64,000 bases of DNA. Source: Brucella tritici. GTDB lineage: Bacteria > Pseudomonadota > Alphaproteobacteria > Rhizobiales > Rhizobiaceae. Position numbers and translations under genes: made by a program. The notes beneath the pieces were generated by a model. That model did not search any database. It saw nothing but the letters and a program-made list of their open reading frames with translations, and had not been told where the DNA came from. The DNA lies in NCBI RefSeq assembly GCF_902825325.1, contig NZ_CADEAR010000003.1, positions 124,001-188,000 of the forward strand, read 5' to 3'. This document shows positions 55,651-63,913 of the stretch, one piece after another (positions within the stretch are counted from its first letter, which is position 1; every line of letters begins with the position of its first letter).

Positions 55651-55676
55651 GGCTTTCCTCTCTGTATGAGTTGTTT

Positions 55677-55726
55677 GCGCATAATCCTGTCCGAAAAGTC
55701 TGCAACTTTTCGGGGTTATGCTTTTA
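55677..55726. repeat. Short palindromic repeat inside the hglS-amaB operon
   Basis: Variant of the repeat at 17305 and 27753: GCATAA (55679-55684) with TTATGC (55716-55721), inner CCGAAAAGT / ACTTTTCGG. It fills most of the 73-base hglS-amaB spacer and reaches the hglS stop codon. Confidence 0.8.
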
Positions 55727-57124
55727 TTCTGCCGCTTCGAGGCCCTTCAAACCTGCCTTAACGGCTTCGATGGATTCGCGTTCGATGCGGGCATAGTGCT
55801 CGAATTCATTAAGCACTTTCGCACCCAGATCATCCTCGAAACGCTTCTGGTTGGGGCTTTCAACAAATTCCTGTGTGTCGTCGTCGCCCAGATTGGACTG
55901 GAATATACCGGCAGCGCTCACCGGCAGGAAGTCCTCATAGATGATCGGGTCGAACTGAACCGCACCAGCTTCAATCAGAACCTCAATATCGGTGCCCGGC
56001 TTGTAGGCTTCAAGCTTTGCAGCGTCCCTGACCGAATAGGCGAAGTAGCCGAGGCCTTCTTCACGCACGCCAGCCCATGTGTCTGGGAAGGCTGCAAAAG
56101 TGTCGCTCAGCGCTTTCACATATTCAGCCGCATTCGAGCCATCCGGAGCAGGGCGCGCAACGGCGCGGGTATCGTTGAGCAGCTTGTCGTAAAGAGCACG
56201 GCCCTTCGGCGTAAGTGCTACGCCGCGCTGTTCGATCTCGCCGAAACGGGCAGTGTGCGAGCCCGGCGTCCAGGTGCCATCAGCACTCACAAAGGACACT
56301 TCTTCTTCCAGCGCCTTGAATGAGGTCTGACGCAGAAGGATCGGGCACTTGCGGGTTGGCGGGCCTTCGACAACGGCCTTCGGGTTGATGCCGCGATCCG
56401 GCATCTGAACCTGCACGGCGTCGATGTCGAGCGTGCGCGGCGTCAGGTGATTGATATGCGGACCCTTGAAAGAGACGACGTCGGCGATCAGGCGGTGCGC
56501 GTCATGCAGGCGATGATAAAGTTCGGCGCTGACATTGGCGTGATCGTGCCAGCGGAATGTTTCCAGCACTTCAGCGACAAAAGCCTTTGCGTCGTCGTCG
56601 TTGAGGCCGCCTTCGGCTTCAGCCTTTTCGACGAGTGCAATGGCACCACCGGTGAAGATGTTGCGCTTCGACAGGACTTCTTCCGATTCAGCGCGCAGCT
56701 TTTCATCGGCGATAAGATCGAGACGCAGGAGCGAGGTAAAGACGCGGAACGGATTATGCTTCAGGGCAGCATCGTCGACCGGGCGGAAGGCAGTCGAGTG
56801 AACCGGGACACCAGCGGCGCTAAGATCGTAATAACCGACCGGGAACATACCCATGACCGCAAAGACGCGGCGCATCATCGACAGCTCGGCAGCCGTGCCG
56901 AGACGGATTGCGCCGTGGCGTTCTTCCGAAATGCGCTCAAGCGAATCTGTTTCCGTCAGACGTTCATGCAAGTGGCTGTCATCAGTCAGCACTTTGGCAT
57001 TCACATCGGCGACGAGTTCCATCAATGTGCCATAAGCAGGCACTTCCTGCTTGTACATTGCGGACATTGCCGCCGAGAAGGCAGAACGAATAGCGTCCGG
57101 CGAAACGAATTTCTGGTCTTTCAT
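55724..57124 (-). CDS. hglS: 2-oxoadipate dioxygenase/decarboxylase (HglS, DUF1338)
   Basis: 466 residues from ATG 57124 (GGAA eight bases upstream); an in-frame codon at 57190 is less likely. Member of DUF1338/VOC superfamily, shown in P. putida to convert 2-oxoadipate to D-2-hydroxyglutarate with O2 and Fe(II). Probable ligands are His in V-P-V-H-S-T-A (about 108), His in H-I-N-H-L-T-P (about 205) and Glu in F-G-E-I-E-Q-R (about 270). It links AmaB's product, after transamination, to central metabolism. Transcribed ahead of amaB. Confidence 0.9.
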   Translation of the reverse strand: MKDQKFVSPDAIRSAFSAAMSAMYKQEVPAYGTLMELVADVNAKVLTDDSHLHERLTETDSLERISEERHGAIRLGTAAELSMMRRVFAVMGMFPVGYYDLSAAGVPVHSTAFRPVDDAALKHNPFRVFTSLLRLDLIADEKLRAESEEVLSKRNIFTGGAIALVEKAEAEGGLNDDDAKAFVAEVLETFRWHDHANVSAELYHRLHDAHRLIADVVSFKGPHINHLTPRTLDIDAVQVQMPDRGINPKAVVEGPPTRKCPILLRQTSFKALEEEVSFVSADGTWTPGSHTARFGEIEQRGVALTPKGRALYDKLLNDTRAVARPAPDGSNAAEYVKALSDTFAAFPDTWAGVREEGLGYFAYSVRDAAKLEAYKPGTDIEVLIEAGAVQFDPIIYEDFLPVSAAGIFQSNLGDDDTQEFVESPNQKRFEDDLGAKVLNEFEHYARIERESIEAVKAGLKGLEAAE

Positions 57125-57213
57125 GGCGAAAATTTCCGTCGAGTGGGGCATCTTCGGGTTATGCATGTCGTGCTTGGGAGGAACATGCATGGATTATGAT
57201 GAAAATGTATCAT

Positions 57214-57233
57214 ATAGACCGTTTTGCGGTTAT
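57214..57233. promoter_or_regulatory. Candidate LysR-regulator box
   Basis: Near-palindrome ATAGACCG, four bases, CGGTTAT (57214-57233) in the divergent gap between hglS (57124) and the LysR gene (57272). Position and dyad shape suit a LysR-type activation site. Confidence 0.45.
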
Positions 57234-57271
57234 GCTTGCGACGAAAGCAACTATGTTAATGCGAGAATGGA

Positions 57272-58204
57272 ATGAAGCTGAGCAGACGACTGATCCCTGA
57301 TATCGCCACGCTGCAGGCATTTGAGTGTGCCGCCCGTCATGGCAGTTTCACGCAGGCTGCGCACGAGCTCAATCTCACCCAGAGCGCGGTCAGCCGTCAG
57401 ATCAAGGATCTTGAAAGCCAGCTTGGCGTCCTGCTGTTCGAGCGCATCCGCCAGCGCATTCTGCTTTCCGATGCAGGCAGAAAATTTCTACCGGAAGTGC
57501 GGCGTCTACTGAACCAGACGGAAGATACGATGTTGCGCGCCATGGCTTCGGCGCAATCAACGTCTTCTTTCAGTGTGGCTACCCTGCCGACATTCGGCAC
57601 GCGCTGGCTGATGCCGCGCATTTCCGATTTTATCGAAAAGCATCCAGGCATTGCCATCAATGTCGCGTCGCGCTCTGGCGTCTTCGATTTCGAGGAGCAG
57701 CCATTCGATCTGGCCATCCATTATGGACAGCCGGTCTGGGCACATGCCACCTGTACCTTTCTGTGCAGTGAAGTCATCGTGCCGGTCGCCAGCCCGAGCC
57801 TGTTGAAAGCGCGTCATCCATCGGCACCGGAAGAGCTTGAAAACGAGCCTTTGCTGCATCTTGCGACGCGGCCCAAAATGTGGGCGCAATGGTTTGAAAG
57901 CTGCGGTGTTGAGGGACGCTCGGCCTATCGGGGACATCGGTTCGATCAGTTCTCGATGGTCATTGGTGCGGCACTGGCCGGTCTGGGTTTTGCGCTTCTG
58001 CCACTTTATCTGATTGAGCAGGAGTTGCTCAGCGGCGAACTGGTCATGCTTTTTGAGAAGCCGATGCGCACCGAGAACGAATATTATCTGGTTGTACCGG
58101 AAGGAAAACTGGAGAATCCGTTAACGCAGGTGTTCTGTCAGTGGATTGCCGGGCAGGTAGGCAATACGGATTATTCGATGCTGGTTCATTCCAAACCGGA
58201 ATGA
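57272..58204 (+). CDS. LysR-family (GcvA-like) regulator of lysine/pipecolate genes
   Basis: 310 residues: winged helix (about 10-70; G-S-F-T-Q-A-A-H-E-L-N-L-T-Q-S-A-V-S-R) and the two-lobed effector domain (about 95-300; F-D-L-A-I-H-Y-G near 150; G-L-G-F-A-L-L-P near 240). The pattern is the GcvA branch of LysR proteins. It lies between hglS-amaB and amaA, the natural regulator of all three. Confidence 0.88.
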   Translation: MKLSRRLIPDIATLQAFECAARHGSFTQAAHELNLTQSAVSRQIKDLESQLGVLLFERIRQRILLSDAGRKFLPEVRRLLNQTEDTMLRAMASAQSTSSFSVATLPTFGTRWLMPRISDFIEKHPGIAINVASRSGVFDFEEQPFDLAIHYGQPVWAHATCTFLCSEVIVPVASPSLLKARHPSAPEELENEPLLHLATRPKMWAQWFESCGVEGRSAYRGHRFDQFSMVIGAALAGLGFALLPLYLIEQELLSGELVMLFEKPMRTENEYYLVVPEGKLENPLTQVFCQWIAGQVGNTDYSMLVHSKPE

Positions 58205-58304
58205 ATTGTTGCGCAAATAACGCTGTCCAACCGGCTTTCGCAGCGTGAAATAGAAACAGTCGGGCAGGGTGCCCGTATTTCACTATTTAAAATGGTTGCT
58301 CTCA

Positions 58305-59588
58305 ATGCTGAACGATCCGCGCTCCCATGGTCTTTGGGAAAAGACCGCCCCTGCTGCTCCCAAGACGGCCACGCTGCAAGGTGATCTGACTGCGGATGTG
58401 GTGATCGTTGGGGGCGGTTTTACCGGTCTCTCGACAGCTCTGCATCTGGCCGAGAAAGGCACGCGAGCCATCGTCCTCGAAGGTATCGAGATCGGCTATG
58501 GCGGTTCGGGCCGCAATGTCGGTCTGGTCAATGCAGGCATGTGGGTCATGCCGGATGATCTGCCCGGCGTGCTTGGCCAGAAATATGGTGACCGGTTGCT
58601 TGATGTCCTCGGCAATGCGCCGAAGCTTGTCTTCGAAATCGTTGAGAAGCACAAGATTGCCTGTGAAGTCGAAAAGCAGGGCACGCTTCACTGCGCCGTC
58701 GGCAAGAAGGGCCTGAAGGAACTTGAAGACCGCTATGAGCAGTGGGCGCGCCGTGGCGCCGATGTGAAGCTGCTCGACGCCAAGGAAACTGCAGCCAAGG
58801 TTGGAACCAAGGCTTATGCCGGATCGCTGCTCGATCTGCGCGCCGGTACGATCCAGCCGCTCGCTTATGTGCGCGGGCTTGCCCATGCGGCCATTGCCGC
58901 TGGCGCGACCGTGTTTACCGGAAGCCCGGTGATCGGGGCCGAGGAAAAGAACGGCAAATGGGTGGTCAAGACCGCCAAGGGTTCCGTGACGGCAAACTGG
59001 GTCGTTGTGGCGACAAATGCCTACACCAATGCACCATGGCCGAAAGTGCGCGCCGAGCTGGTTCACCTGCCATATTTCAACATGGCCACGAAACCGCTGT
59101 CAGATAATATCAAGCGCTCCATATTGCCGGAACGTCAGGGGGTGTGGGACACGAAGGAAGTCCTTTCATCCTTCCGTTTCGACCAGCAGGGCCGCCTCGT
59201 TTTCGGCAGCGTCGGTGCGTTGCGCAACACGGGTGCTGCCGTGCACAAAGCATGGGCGAAGAAATCGTTGAAGCGTCTGTTCCCGCAGATCGGCGAAGTC
59301 GAATTTGAAGCCGAATGGTATGGCAAGATCGGCATGACCGATGACAGCCTGCCGAAATTCCATCGCCTCGCCCGCAATGTGGTTGGGTTCTCCGGTTACA
59401 ACGGTCGCGGTATCGCGCCGGGAACAGTCTTCGGGAAACTGCTTTCGCAGCTCGTTTCAGGCGAGATCAAAGAAGATGATCTGCCGCTGCCGGTCAGCGA
59501 TCCGAAAGAGCAGAATTTCCGCAGTCTGCGTGAAGCCTATTACGAGGCCGGCGCTCAGGTTGCGCATGTTGCCGAGATCGTTATCTGA
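58305..59588 (+). CDS. amaA: L-pipecolate oxidase-like FAD oxidoreductase (AmaA)
   Basis: 427 residues from ATG 58305 (the first in-frame ATG after a GTG at 58269). DAO-family flavoprotein with V-V-I-V-G-G-G-F-T-G-L-S-T-A (about 34) and G-Y-N-G-R-G-I-A-P-G near the C-terminus. It resembles AmaA, which oxidises L-pipecolate to piperideine-6-carboxylate, the substrate of AmaB. Other DAO-family amine oxidases cannot be excluded by sequence alone; the genomic context raises the confidence. Confidence 0.82.
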   Translation: MLNDPRSHGLWEKTAPAAPKTATLQGDLTADVVIVGGGFTGLSTALHLAEKGTRAIVLEGIEIGYGGSGRNVGLVNAGMWVMPDDLPGVLGQKYGDRLLDVLGNAPKLVFEIVEKHKIACEVEKQGTLHCAVGKKGLKELEDRYEQWARRGADVKLLDAKETAAKVGTKAYAGSLLDLRAGTIQPLAYVRGLAHAAIAAGATVFTGSPVIGAEEKNGKWVVKTAKGSVTANWVVVATNAYTNAPWPKVRAELVHLPYFNMATKPLSDNIKRSILPERQGVWDTKEVLSSFRFDQQGRLVFGSVGALRNTGAAVHKAWAKKSLKRLFPQIGEVEFEAEWYGKIGMTDDSLPKFHRLARNVVGFSGYNGRGIAPGTVFGKLLSQLVSGEIKEDDLPLPVSDPKEQNFRSLREAYYEAGAQVAHVAEIVI

Positions 59589-59654
59589 TCTGTTGATCTT
59601 TTCAGCGGGGATGCGTTTACGGTTGTCATAAAACCGCATTGCAATTCCTCTAAT

Positions 59655-59763
59655 GCCATCCGCATCTCTCCATGCTTGGAGGTACGGATGGCTGTTCGGC
59701 AAAACATTCAATGTCTTACAAGCCTTCCGATGGATATGATTCCGCCGGGAGGCTTTTGTTTTC
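59655..59763 (+). ncRNA. Candidate structured small RNA or leader with terminator
   Basis: Within the 339-base gap 59589-59927. Hairpin 1: GCCATCCG (59655-59662) pairs with CGGATGGC (59685-59692), enclosing a second stem CTCC/GGAG. Hairpin 2: AGCCTTCC (59721-59728) pairs with GGGAGGCT (about 59747-59754; one G-U), followed by TTTTGTTTT. The end looks like a Rho-independent terminator 130 bases beyond amaA and 165 before the next gene. I do not recognise the RNA family. Confidence 0.45.
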
Positions 59764-59784
59764 CGGGTTCACGTTGCAGGATGT

Positions 59785-59813
59785 TTGACAGGTGCACCAT
59801 GAATGGAAATGAT
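59785..59813 (+). promoter_or_regulatory. Candidate sigma-70 promoter for the binding-protein operon
   Basis: TTGACA (59785-59790), 17 bases, AATGAT (59808-59813), placed about 115 bases before the start at 59928. Perfect -35, weak -10. Could drive the ABC transporter operon. Confidence 0.45.
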
Positions 59814-59927
59814 CGTGCCTATCGCCATGGCAGTATCTGCGCGCTATCATTTCGCACGCGTCAGGATTGCACCGGCATCGCTGGTCATGCTGGCGAACAT
59901 TATACAGAAATTCGAGGAGCGAATCCC

Positions 59928-60908
59928 ATGAACAAGATGCTGAAGCGGGCTGCTGTCGTACCTGCGCTTCTTGCTCTTTCCATCGCCGTGGCACAGGCCG
60001 ATACGCTGACGCTTTATACGTCGCAACCGGAAGCGGATGCGACCAAGACAGTCGAAGCTTTCCGCAAGGTCAATCCAGATACGGATGTGCAGATTTTCCG
60101 TTCCGGTACGAGCGAACTCCTCACCAAGCTTGCAGCCGAGTTTTCGGCTGGCGCGCCGCAGCCTGACGTGCTTCTGATCGCTGATGCGGTGACGATGGAA
60201 GGCCTCAAGAAGGACAAGCGCCTGCTCGCCTATCCGGAAGCCAAGGTCGATGGTTTTGCTGCAGATAGCTATGACGCCGACAAGACTTATTTCGGCTCCA
60301 AGCTCATCACCACCGGCATCGCCTATAATACGGGTGCGAGCCAGAAGCCTGAACATTGGGCCGATCTCGCCAAGGCCGACTATAAAGGCCAGGTTGTCAT
60401 GCCAAGCCCGCTTTATTCGGGCGCTGCTGCCTATCTCCTGAGCGGTTTCGCGCTCAACAAGGATCTCGGCTGGGATTATTTCAAGAACCTCAAGGCCAAT
60501 GAACTGGCAAGCGTCAAGGGCAATGGCGCAGTGCTGAAGTCGGTTGCGAGTGGCGAAAAGCCATATGGCATTCTTGTTGACTTCATGGCGCTCAATGCCA
60601 AAGCCAAGGGTTCGCCGATCGAGTTCGTCTTCCCGTCGGAAGGTGTGCCTGCCGTAACCGAACCAGTTGCGATCATGGCCACCGCCAAGAATGTCGACGG
60701 TGCCAAGAAGTTCGTTGATTTCATCTTGTCGGATGATGGCCAGAAGCTGGCACTTGAGCAGGGCTATCTGCCTGCCAAGGACGGCGTCGGTCGCCCTGCA
60801 TGGCTGCCAGAAGGCACCAAGATCAACATCATGTCTATCGACACCCAGAAGGTTCTCGATCAGACTGATGCCGACAAGAAGCAGTTCTCCGAGCTGTTTG
60901 GCGGATAA
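59928..60908 (+). CDS. FbpA/AfuA-like ABC transporter substrate-binding protein
   Basis: 326 residues from ATG 59928 (GAGGAG upstream), signal peptide ending A-Q-A (about 24). The body shows the SBP_bac_6/FbpA pattern (L-T-L-Y-T-S-Q-P-E near 28; G-I-A-Y-N-T-G near 128; L-A-L-E-Q-G-Y-L-P near 280). The adjacent Tyr pair that binds Fe(III) in FbpA is not seen, so iron is unlikely or bound differently; phosphonates, polyols or hexose phosphates are other family ligands. First of three co-directional genes. Confidence 0.82.
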   Translation: MNKMLKRAAVVPALLALSIAVAQADTLTLYTSQPEADATKTVEAFRKVNPDTDVQIFRSGTSELLTKLAAEFSAGAPQPDVLLIADAVTMEGLKKDKRLLAYPEAKVDGFAADSYDADKTYFGSKLITTGIAYNTGASQKPEHWADLAKADYKGQVVMPSPLYSGAAAYLLSGFALNKDLGWDYFKNLKANELASVKGNGAVLKSVASGEKPYGILVDFMALNAKAKGSPIEFVFPSEGVPAVTEPVAIMATAKNVDGAKKFVDFILSDDGQKLALEQGYLPAKDGVGRPAWLPEGTKINIMSIDTQKVLDQTDADKKQFSELFGG

Positions 60909-60917
60909 AAAGCGAAA

Positions 60918-62618
60918 ATGCGAATGTTTCGAGATATTCAGGGCCGTGATACGGCCCTGATTGTTGGCGTAACGCTGATTGTTGCGGTGCTGTCGCTTCT
61001 ACCGATGGCGCGTCTGCTTGTTGAGCTTGTTGCGCCGCAGGGACAGCTTTCGACATCCGTTCTTTCCGAAACATTGAGCAGCCGCTCGACATGGGTTGCC
61101 ACATGGCATTCTTTGCAGATCGGTATTGGCGGCACGCTGCTGGCGCTGGCGTTTGGCATTGTTGCGGCGTTGCTCGTCGGCCTCACAGATATGCGCGGGC
61201 GCAACGTCTTCGTGCTTTTCTATGTGACCCCGCTGCTGATCGCCCCGCAGGTAACAGCGCTGGCCTGGCTCCAGCTTTTCGGGCCTTCCAGCCAGTTCCT
61301 CAAGATCATTGGTATGGCGCCGCCGTTGGGAAGCCGCAATCCGCTTTATTCCGTCTGGGGCATTATCTTTCTGCTTGGCGTGCAATATGGACCGCTGGTC
61401 TTTCTGATTGTACGGGCGGGCCTGCGCAAACTCCCACGCGAGTTGGTCGAAGCGGGTCTGAGTGCCGGTGCCAGCAAATGGACCGTTCTGCGCACCATCA
61501 TCCTGCCGCTGATGACGCCATCGATCATCGGTGCTGCCGCCTTGGCTTTCGTGTCGTGCGTCGGCAATTTTGGCATCCCTGCCTTCTTGGGGATTCCATC
61601 GAATTATCTTGTTCTGCCAACGCTGATTTATCAGCGTCTTGCGGGCGGTGGACCAGCCGTCCTGTCCAGCGTCGCCGTGCTTTCGGTACTGATCGGTCTG
61701 ATCGCTATGGCAGGGATCGCCGCGCAGGACCATGCCTCACGTCGTCGCGATTTCCGCATTGTTTCAACCTCGCTTCCAGCCGCGCCTTTTGCGCTTGGCG
61801 CATGGCGTGTGTGGGCGGAGCTGGCTGCATGGTTGTCGATCGTGATCGTGCTGCTTCTGCCGCTGATCGGATTATCGCTTTCCGCGCTGGTTCCGGCCTA
61901 TGGCGTGCCGCTTACATTTGCGACAGCAACACTTGAAAATTTCCGCTTTGTCATGCTTGAACACAGCGGATCAGCCCGCGCTTTTGGCAACAGTATTCTG
62001 CTGTCGGTGGTTACGGCGGGTTTTGCTGTGCTGATTGCGGTTCCGCTTGCCTATATGCTGGCATGGCGCAAGCGGCGCTGGACTCCGATCCTCAACTTTG
62101 CAGCCGAGATGCCTTACGCGCTGCCGGGCGTTGTGCTGGCAATCGCCTGTCTGCTGATGTTCTTAAAGCCACTGCCGGTGGTCGGTGTCAGCCTCTATAA
62201 TACGCTCTGGATCATCCTGTTTGCCTATCTTGCGCGCTTCTTCGTGCTGGCGCTGCGGCCAACGGTGGCTGGCCTCCACCAGATCGACCGTGCGTTGGAA
62301 GAAGCCGCGCGAGTGGCGGGAGCGGGGCTTTTCTACCGACTGCGGACTATTATATTTCCTCTTGTCGCGCCAGCGACGCTTGCAGGCGGCGTGCTCATTT
62401 TCATGACCGCATTCTGTGAGCTGACGGTTTCAGCGCTACTATGGGCGTCGGGATCGGAAACGCTGGGCGTGGTGATGTTTTCTTTCGAACAGGCGGGCGA
62501 TTCCGCCTATGCGGCTGCCATATCCATTCTGGCCGTTGCGGTGACATTCATGCTGATGCTTGCAACAAATCTGTTTGCGCGGCGTCTTCCAAACGGGGTG
62601 CTGCCATGGCGCGACTGA
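60918..62618 (+). CDS. Fused two-domain ABC permease (FbpB-like)
   Basis: 566 residues containing two BPD_transp_1 permease units of about six membrane segments each (about 50-265 and 335-555). EAA loops are seen in E-A-G-L-S-A-G-A-S-K-W (about 178) and E-E-A-A-R-V-A-G-A-G (about 460). The fusion is typical of FbpB/AfuB-type importers. It begins nine bases after the binding-protein stop and overlaps the ATPase gene by 13 bases. Confidence 0.88.
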   Translation: MRMFRDIQGRDTALIVGVTLIVAVLSLLPMARLLVELVAPQGQLSTSVLSETLSSRSTWVATWHSLQIGIGGTLLALAFGIVAALLVGLTDMRGRNVFVLFYVTPLLIAPQVTALAWLQLFGPSSQFLKIIGMAPPLGSRNPLYSVWGIIFLLGVQYGPLVFLIVRAGLRKLPRELVEAGLSAGASKWTVLRTIILPLMTPSIIGAAALAFVSCVGNFGIPAFLGIPSNYLVLPTLIYQRLAGGGPAVLSSVAVLSVLIGLIAMAGIAAQDHASRRRDFRIVSTSLPAAPFALGAWRVWAELAAWLSIVIVLLLPLIGLSLSALVPAYGVPLTFATATLENFRFVMLEHSGSARAFGNSILLSVVTAGFAVLIAVPLAYMLAWRKRRWTPILNFAAEMPYALPGVVLAIACLLMFLKPLPVVGVSLYNTLWIILFAYLARFFVLALRPTVAGLHQIDRALEEAARVAGAGLFYRLRTIIFPLVAPATLAGGVLIFMTAFCELTVSALLWASGSETLGVVMFSFEQAGDSAYAAAISILAVAVTFMLMLATNLFARRLPNGVLPWRD

Positions 62619-63721
62619 AAATCGCTTCTGTTTCCAAGGCCTTCAACGAGTTTCAGGCCCTGTCTGAAGTGTCGCTTGATGTGAAGGACGGCGAGTTTGT
62701 TGCCATTCTCGGACCATCCGGCTGCGGCAAGACCACGCTTTTGCGGATGATTGCAGGTTTTGAAGATGTTGACGGTGGCGAAATCCATATTGGTGACAGC
62801 CGTGTTTCCCATGTTGACTGTAGCGTGCCACCTGAGAAGCGGCAGGTCGGGATCGTCTTCCAGAATTATGCGCTCTGGCCGCATATGACGGTCGCCGAGA
62901 ATGTTGGCTATAGTCTGCGAGTGGCAAAAGTTGCCAAAGCTGAGCGCGAGGCCCGTGTGAAGCAAGCGCTGGCGCTGGTAGATCTTGACGGTTTCGGTGA
63001 TCGCCGTCCGGCCAATCTTTCGGGTGGTCAGCGGCAGCGTGTGGCTTTGGCCCGATGTCTGGTGGCAGCCCCTTCGCTGGTATTGTTTGACGAACCGCTT
63101 GCCAATCTCGATGTGCATTTGCGTGCTTCGATGGAAGACGAGTTTGCGGCTTTTCACAAGCGCACCGGTACGACGATTATCTACATCACGCATGATCAGG
63201 CCGAGGCCATGGCGCTTGCTGACCGGATTGCGGTTCTCGATCATGGCAAGCTTCAGCAGTTCGATACGCCGCGCAAGCTTTACGAGGAACCGGCCAGCGA
63301 AATGGTTGCGTCCTTCATCGCGCATGGCATGGTTCTGCCTGCGGAGGTAGTGTCTTTTGCGCAAGCGGGACATTGCGAGGCGCTGGTGCTGGGAAGCCGC
63401 GCGCAGGTGCGTTGTTCTGGCATTGAAATGCCGCGCGCCAACGCGCAGCTCTGCGTTCGCGCAGAAGATCTGGCATTGACCGAAACCGGCGGAATCCCTG
63501 TGCGGGTCAAGCGTTCGGTCTATCGCGGTGGCGGTTCGCGCATCGAGGCATCACCGCTGACAAAACCGGCTATTCACCTGCACTTTGAAGTGCGCGATCC
63601 GGTAAGACTGGAAGAAGGCGACGAGGTTCGCATCGCCATTCGCAGTGGCTGGATCATTCCCACCGATGAAATGCCGGTGAGAAAAGTCTCAACCGGCTTT
63701 CCAATCGGGAATAAGATCTGA
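62606..63721 (+). CDS. ABC transporter ATP-binding protein (FbpC/PotA type)
   Basis: 371 residues from ATG 62606, inside the permease 3'-end. Walker A G-P-S-G-C-G-K-T-T (about 38), signature L-S-G-G-Q-R-Q-R (about 138), Walker B L-V-L-F-D-E-P-L-A-N-L-D (about 155) and switch H-D-Q-A-E-A. A C-terminal TOBE domain (about 290-365) is the regulatory part of this group. Ends the operon before a long palindrome. Confidence 0.9.
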   Translation: MARLKIASVSKAFNEFQALSEVSLDVKDGEFVAILGPSGCGKTTLLRMIAGFEDVDGGEIHIGDSRVSHVDCSVPPEKRQVGIVFQNYALWPHMTVAENVGYSLRVAKVAKAEREARVKQALALVDLDGFGDRRPANLSGGQRQRVALARCLVAAPSLVLFDEPLANLDVHLRASMEDEFAAFHKRTGTTIIYITHDQAEAMALADRIAVLDHGKLQQFDTPRKLYEEPASEMVASFIAHGMVLPAEVVSFAQAGHCEALVLGSRAQVRCSGIEMPRANAQLCVRAEDLALTETGGIPVRVKRSVYRGGGSRIEASPLTKPAIHLHFEVRDPVRLEEGDEVRIAIRSGWIIPTDEMPVRKVSTGFPIGNKI

Positions 63722-63755
63722 AGCGCCAGGCAGAATGATAACAGCTTGAAGAGAC

Positions 63756-63884
63756 CCTCATCCTGAGGGGCTCCTTGAGCTTTGCGAAAGGAGCCGTCTC
63801 GAAGGACGAGGGGCGGTTTGCGTTTGCTGACGTGTTTTCCCTCGCCCTTCGAGACGCCGTTTTCAACGGCTCCTCAGGATGAGG
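63756..63884. repeat. 129-base palindromic intergenic repeat
   Basis: Outer arms CCTCATCCTGAGG (63756-63768) and CCTCAGGATGAGG (63872-63884); inner GTCTCGAAGGACGAGG (63796-63811) and CCCTCGCCCTTCGAGAC (63839-63855). The motif is a common intergenic repeat of rhizobia and relatives. It lies between converging genes and may terminate both. Confidence 0.85.
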
Positions 63885-63913
63885 AAAAACGGGCGTTTTG
63901 GATAAGCGGCAGC

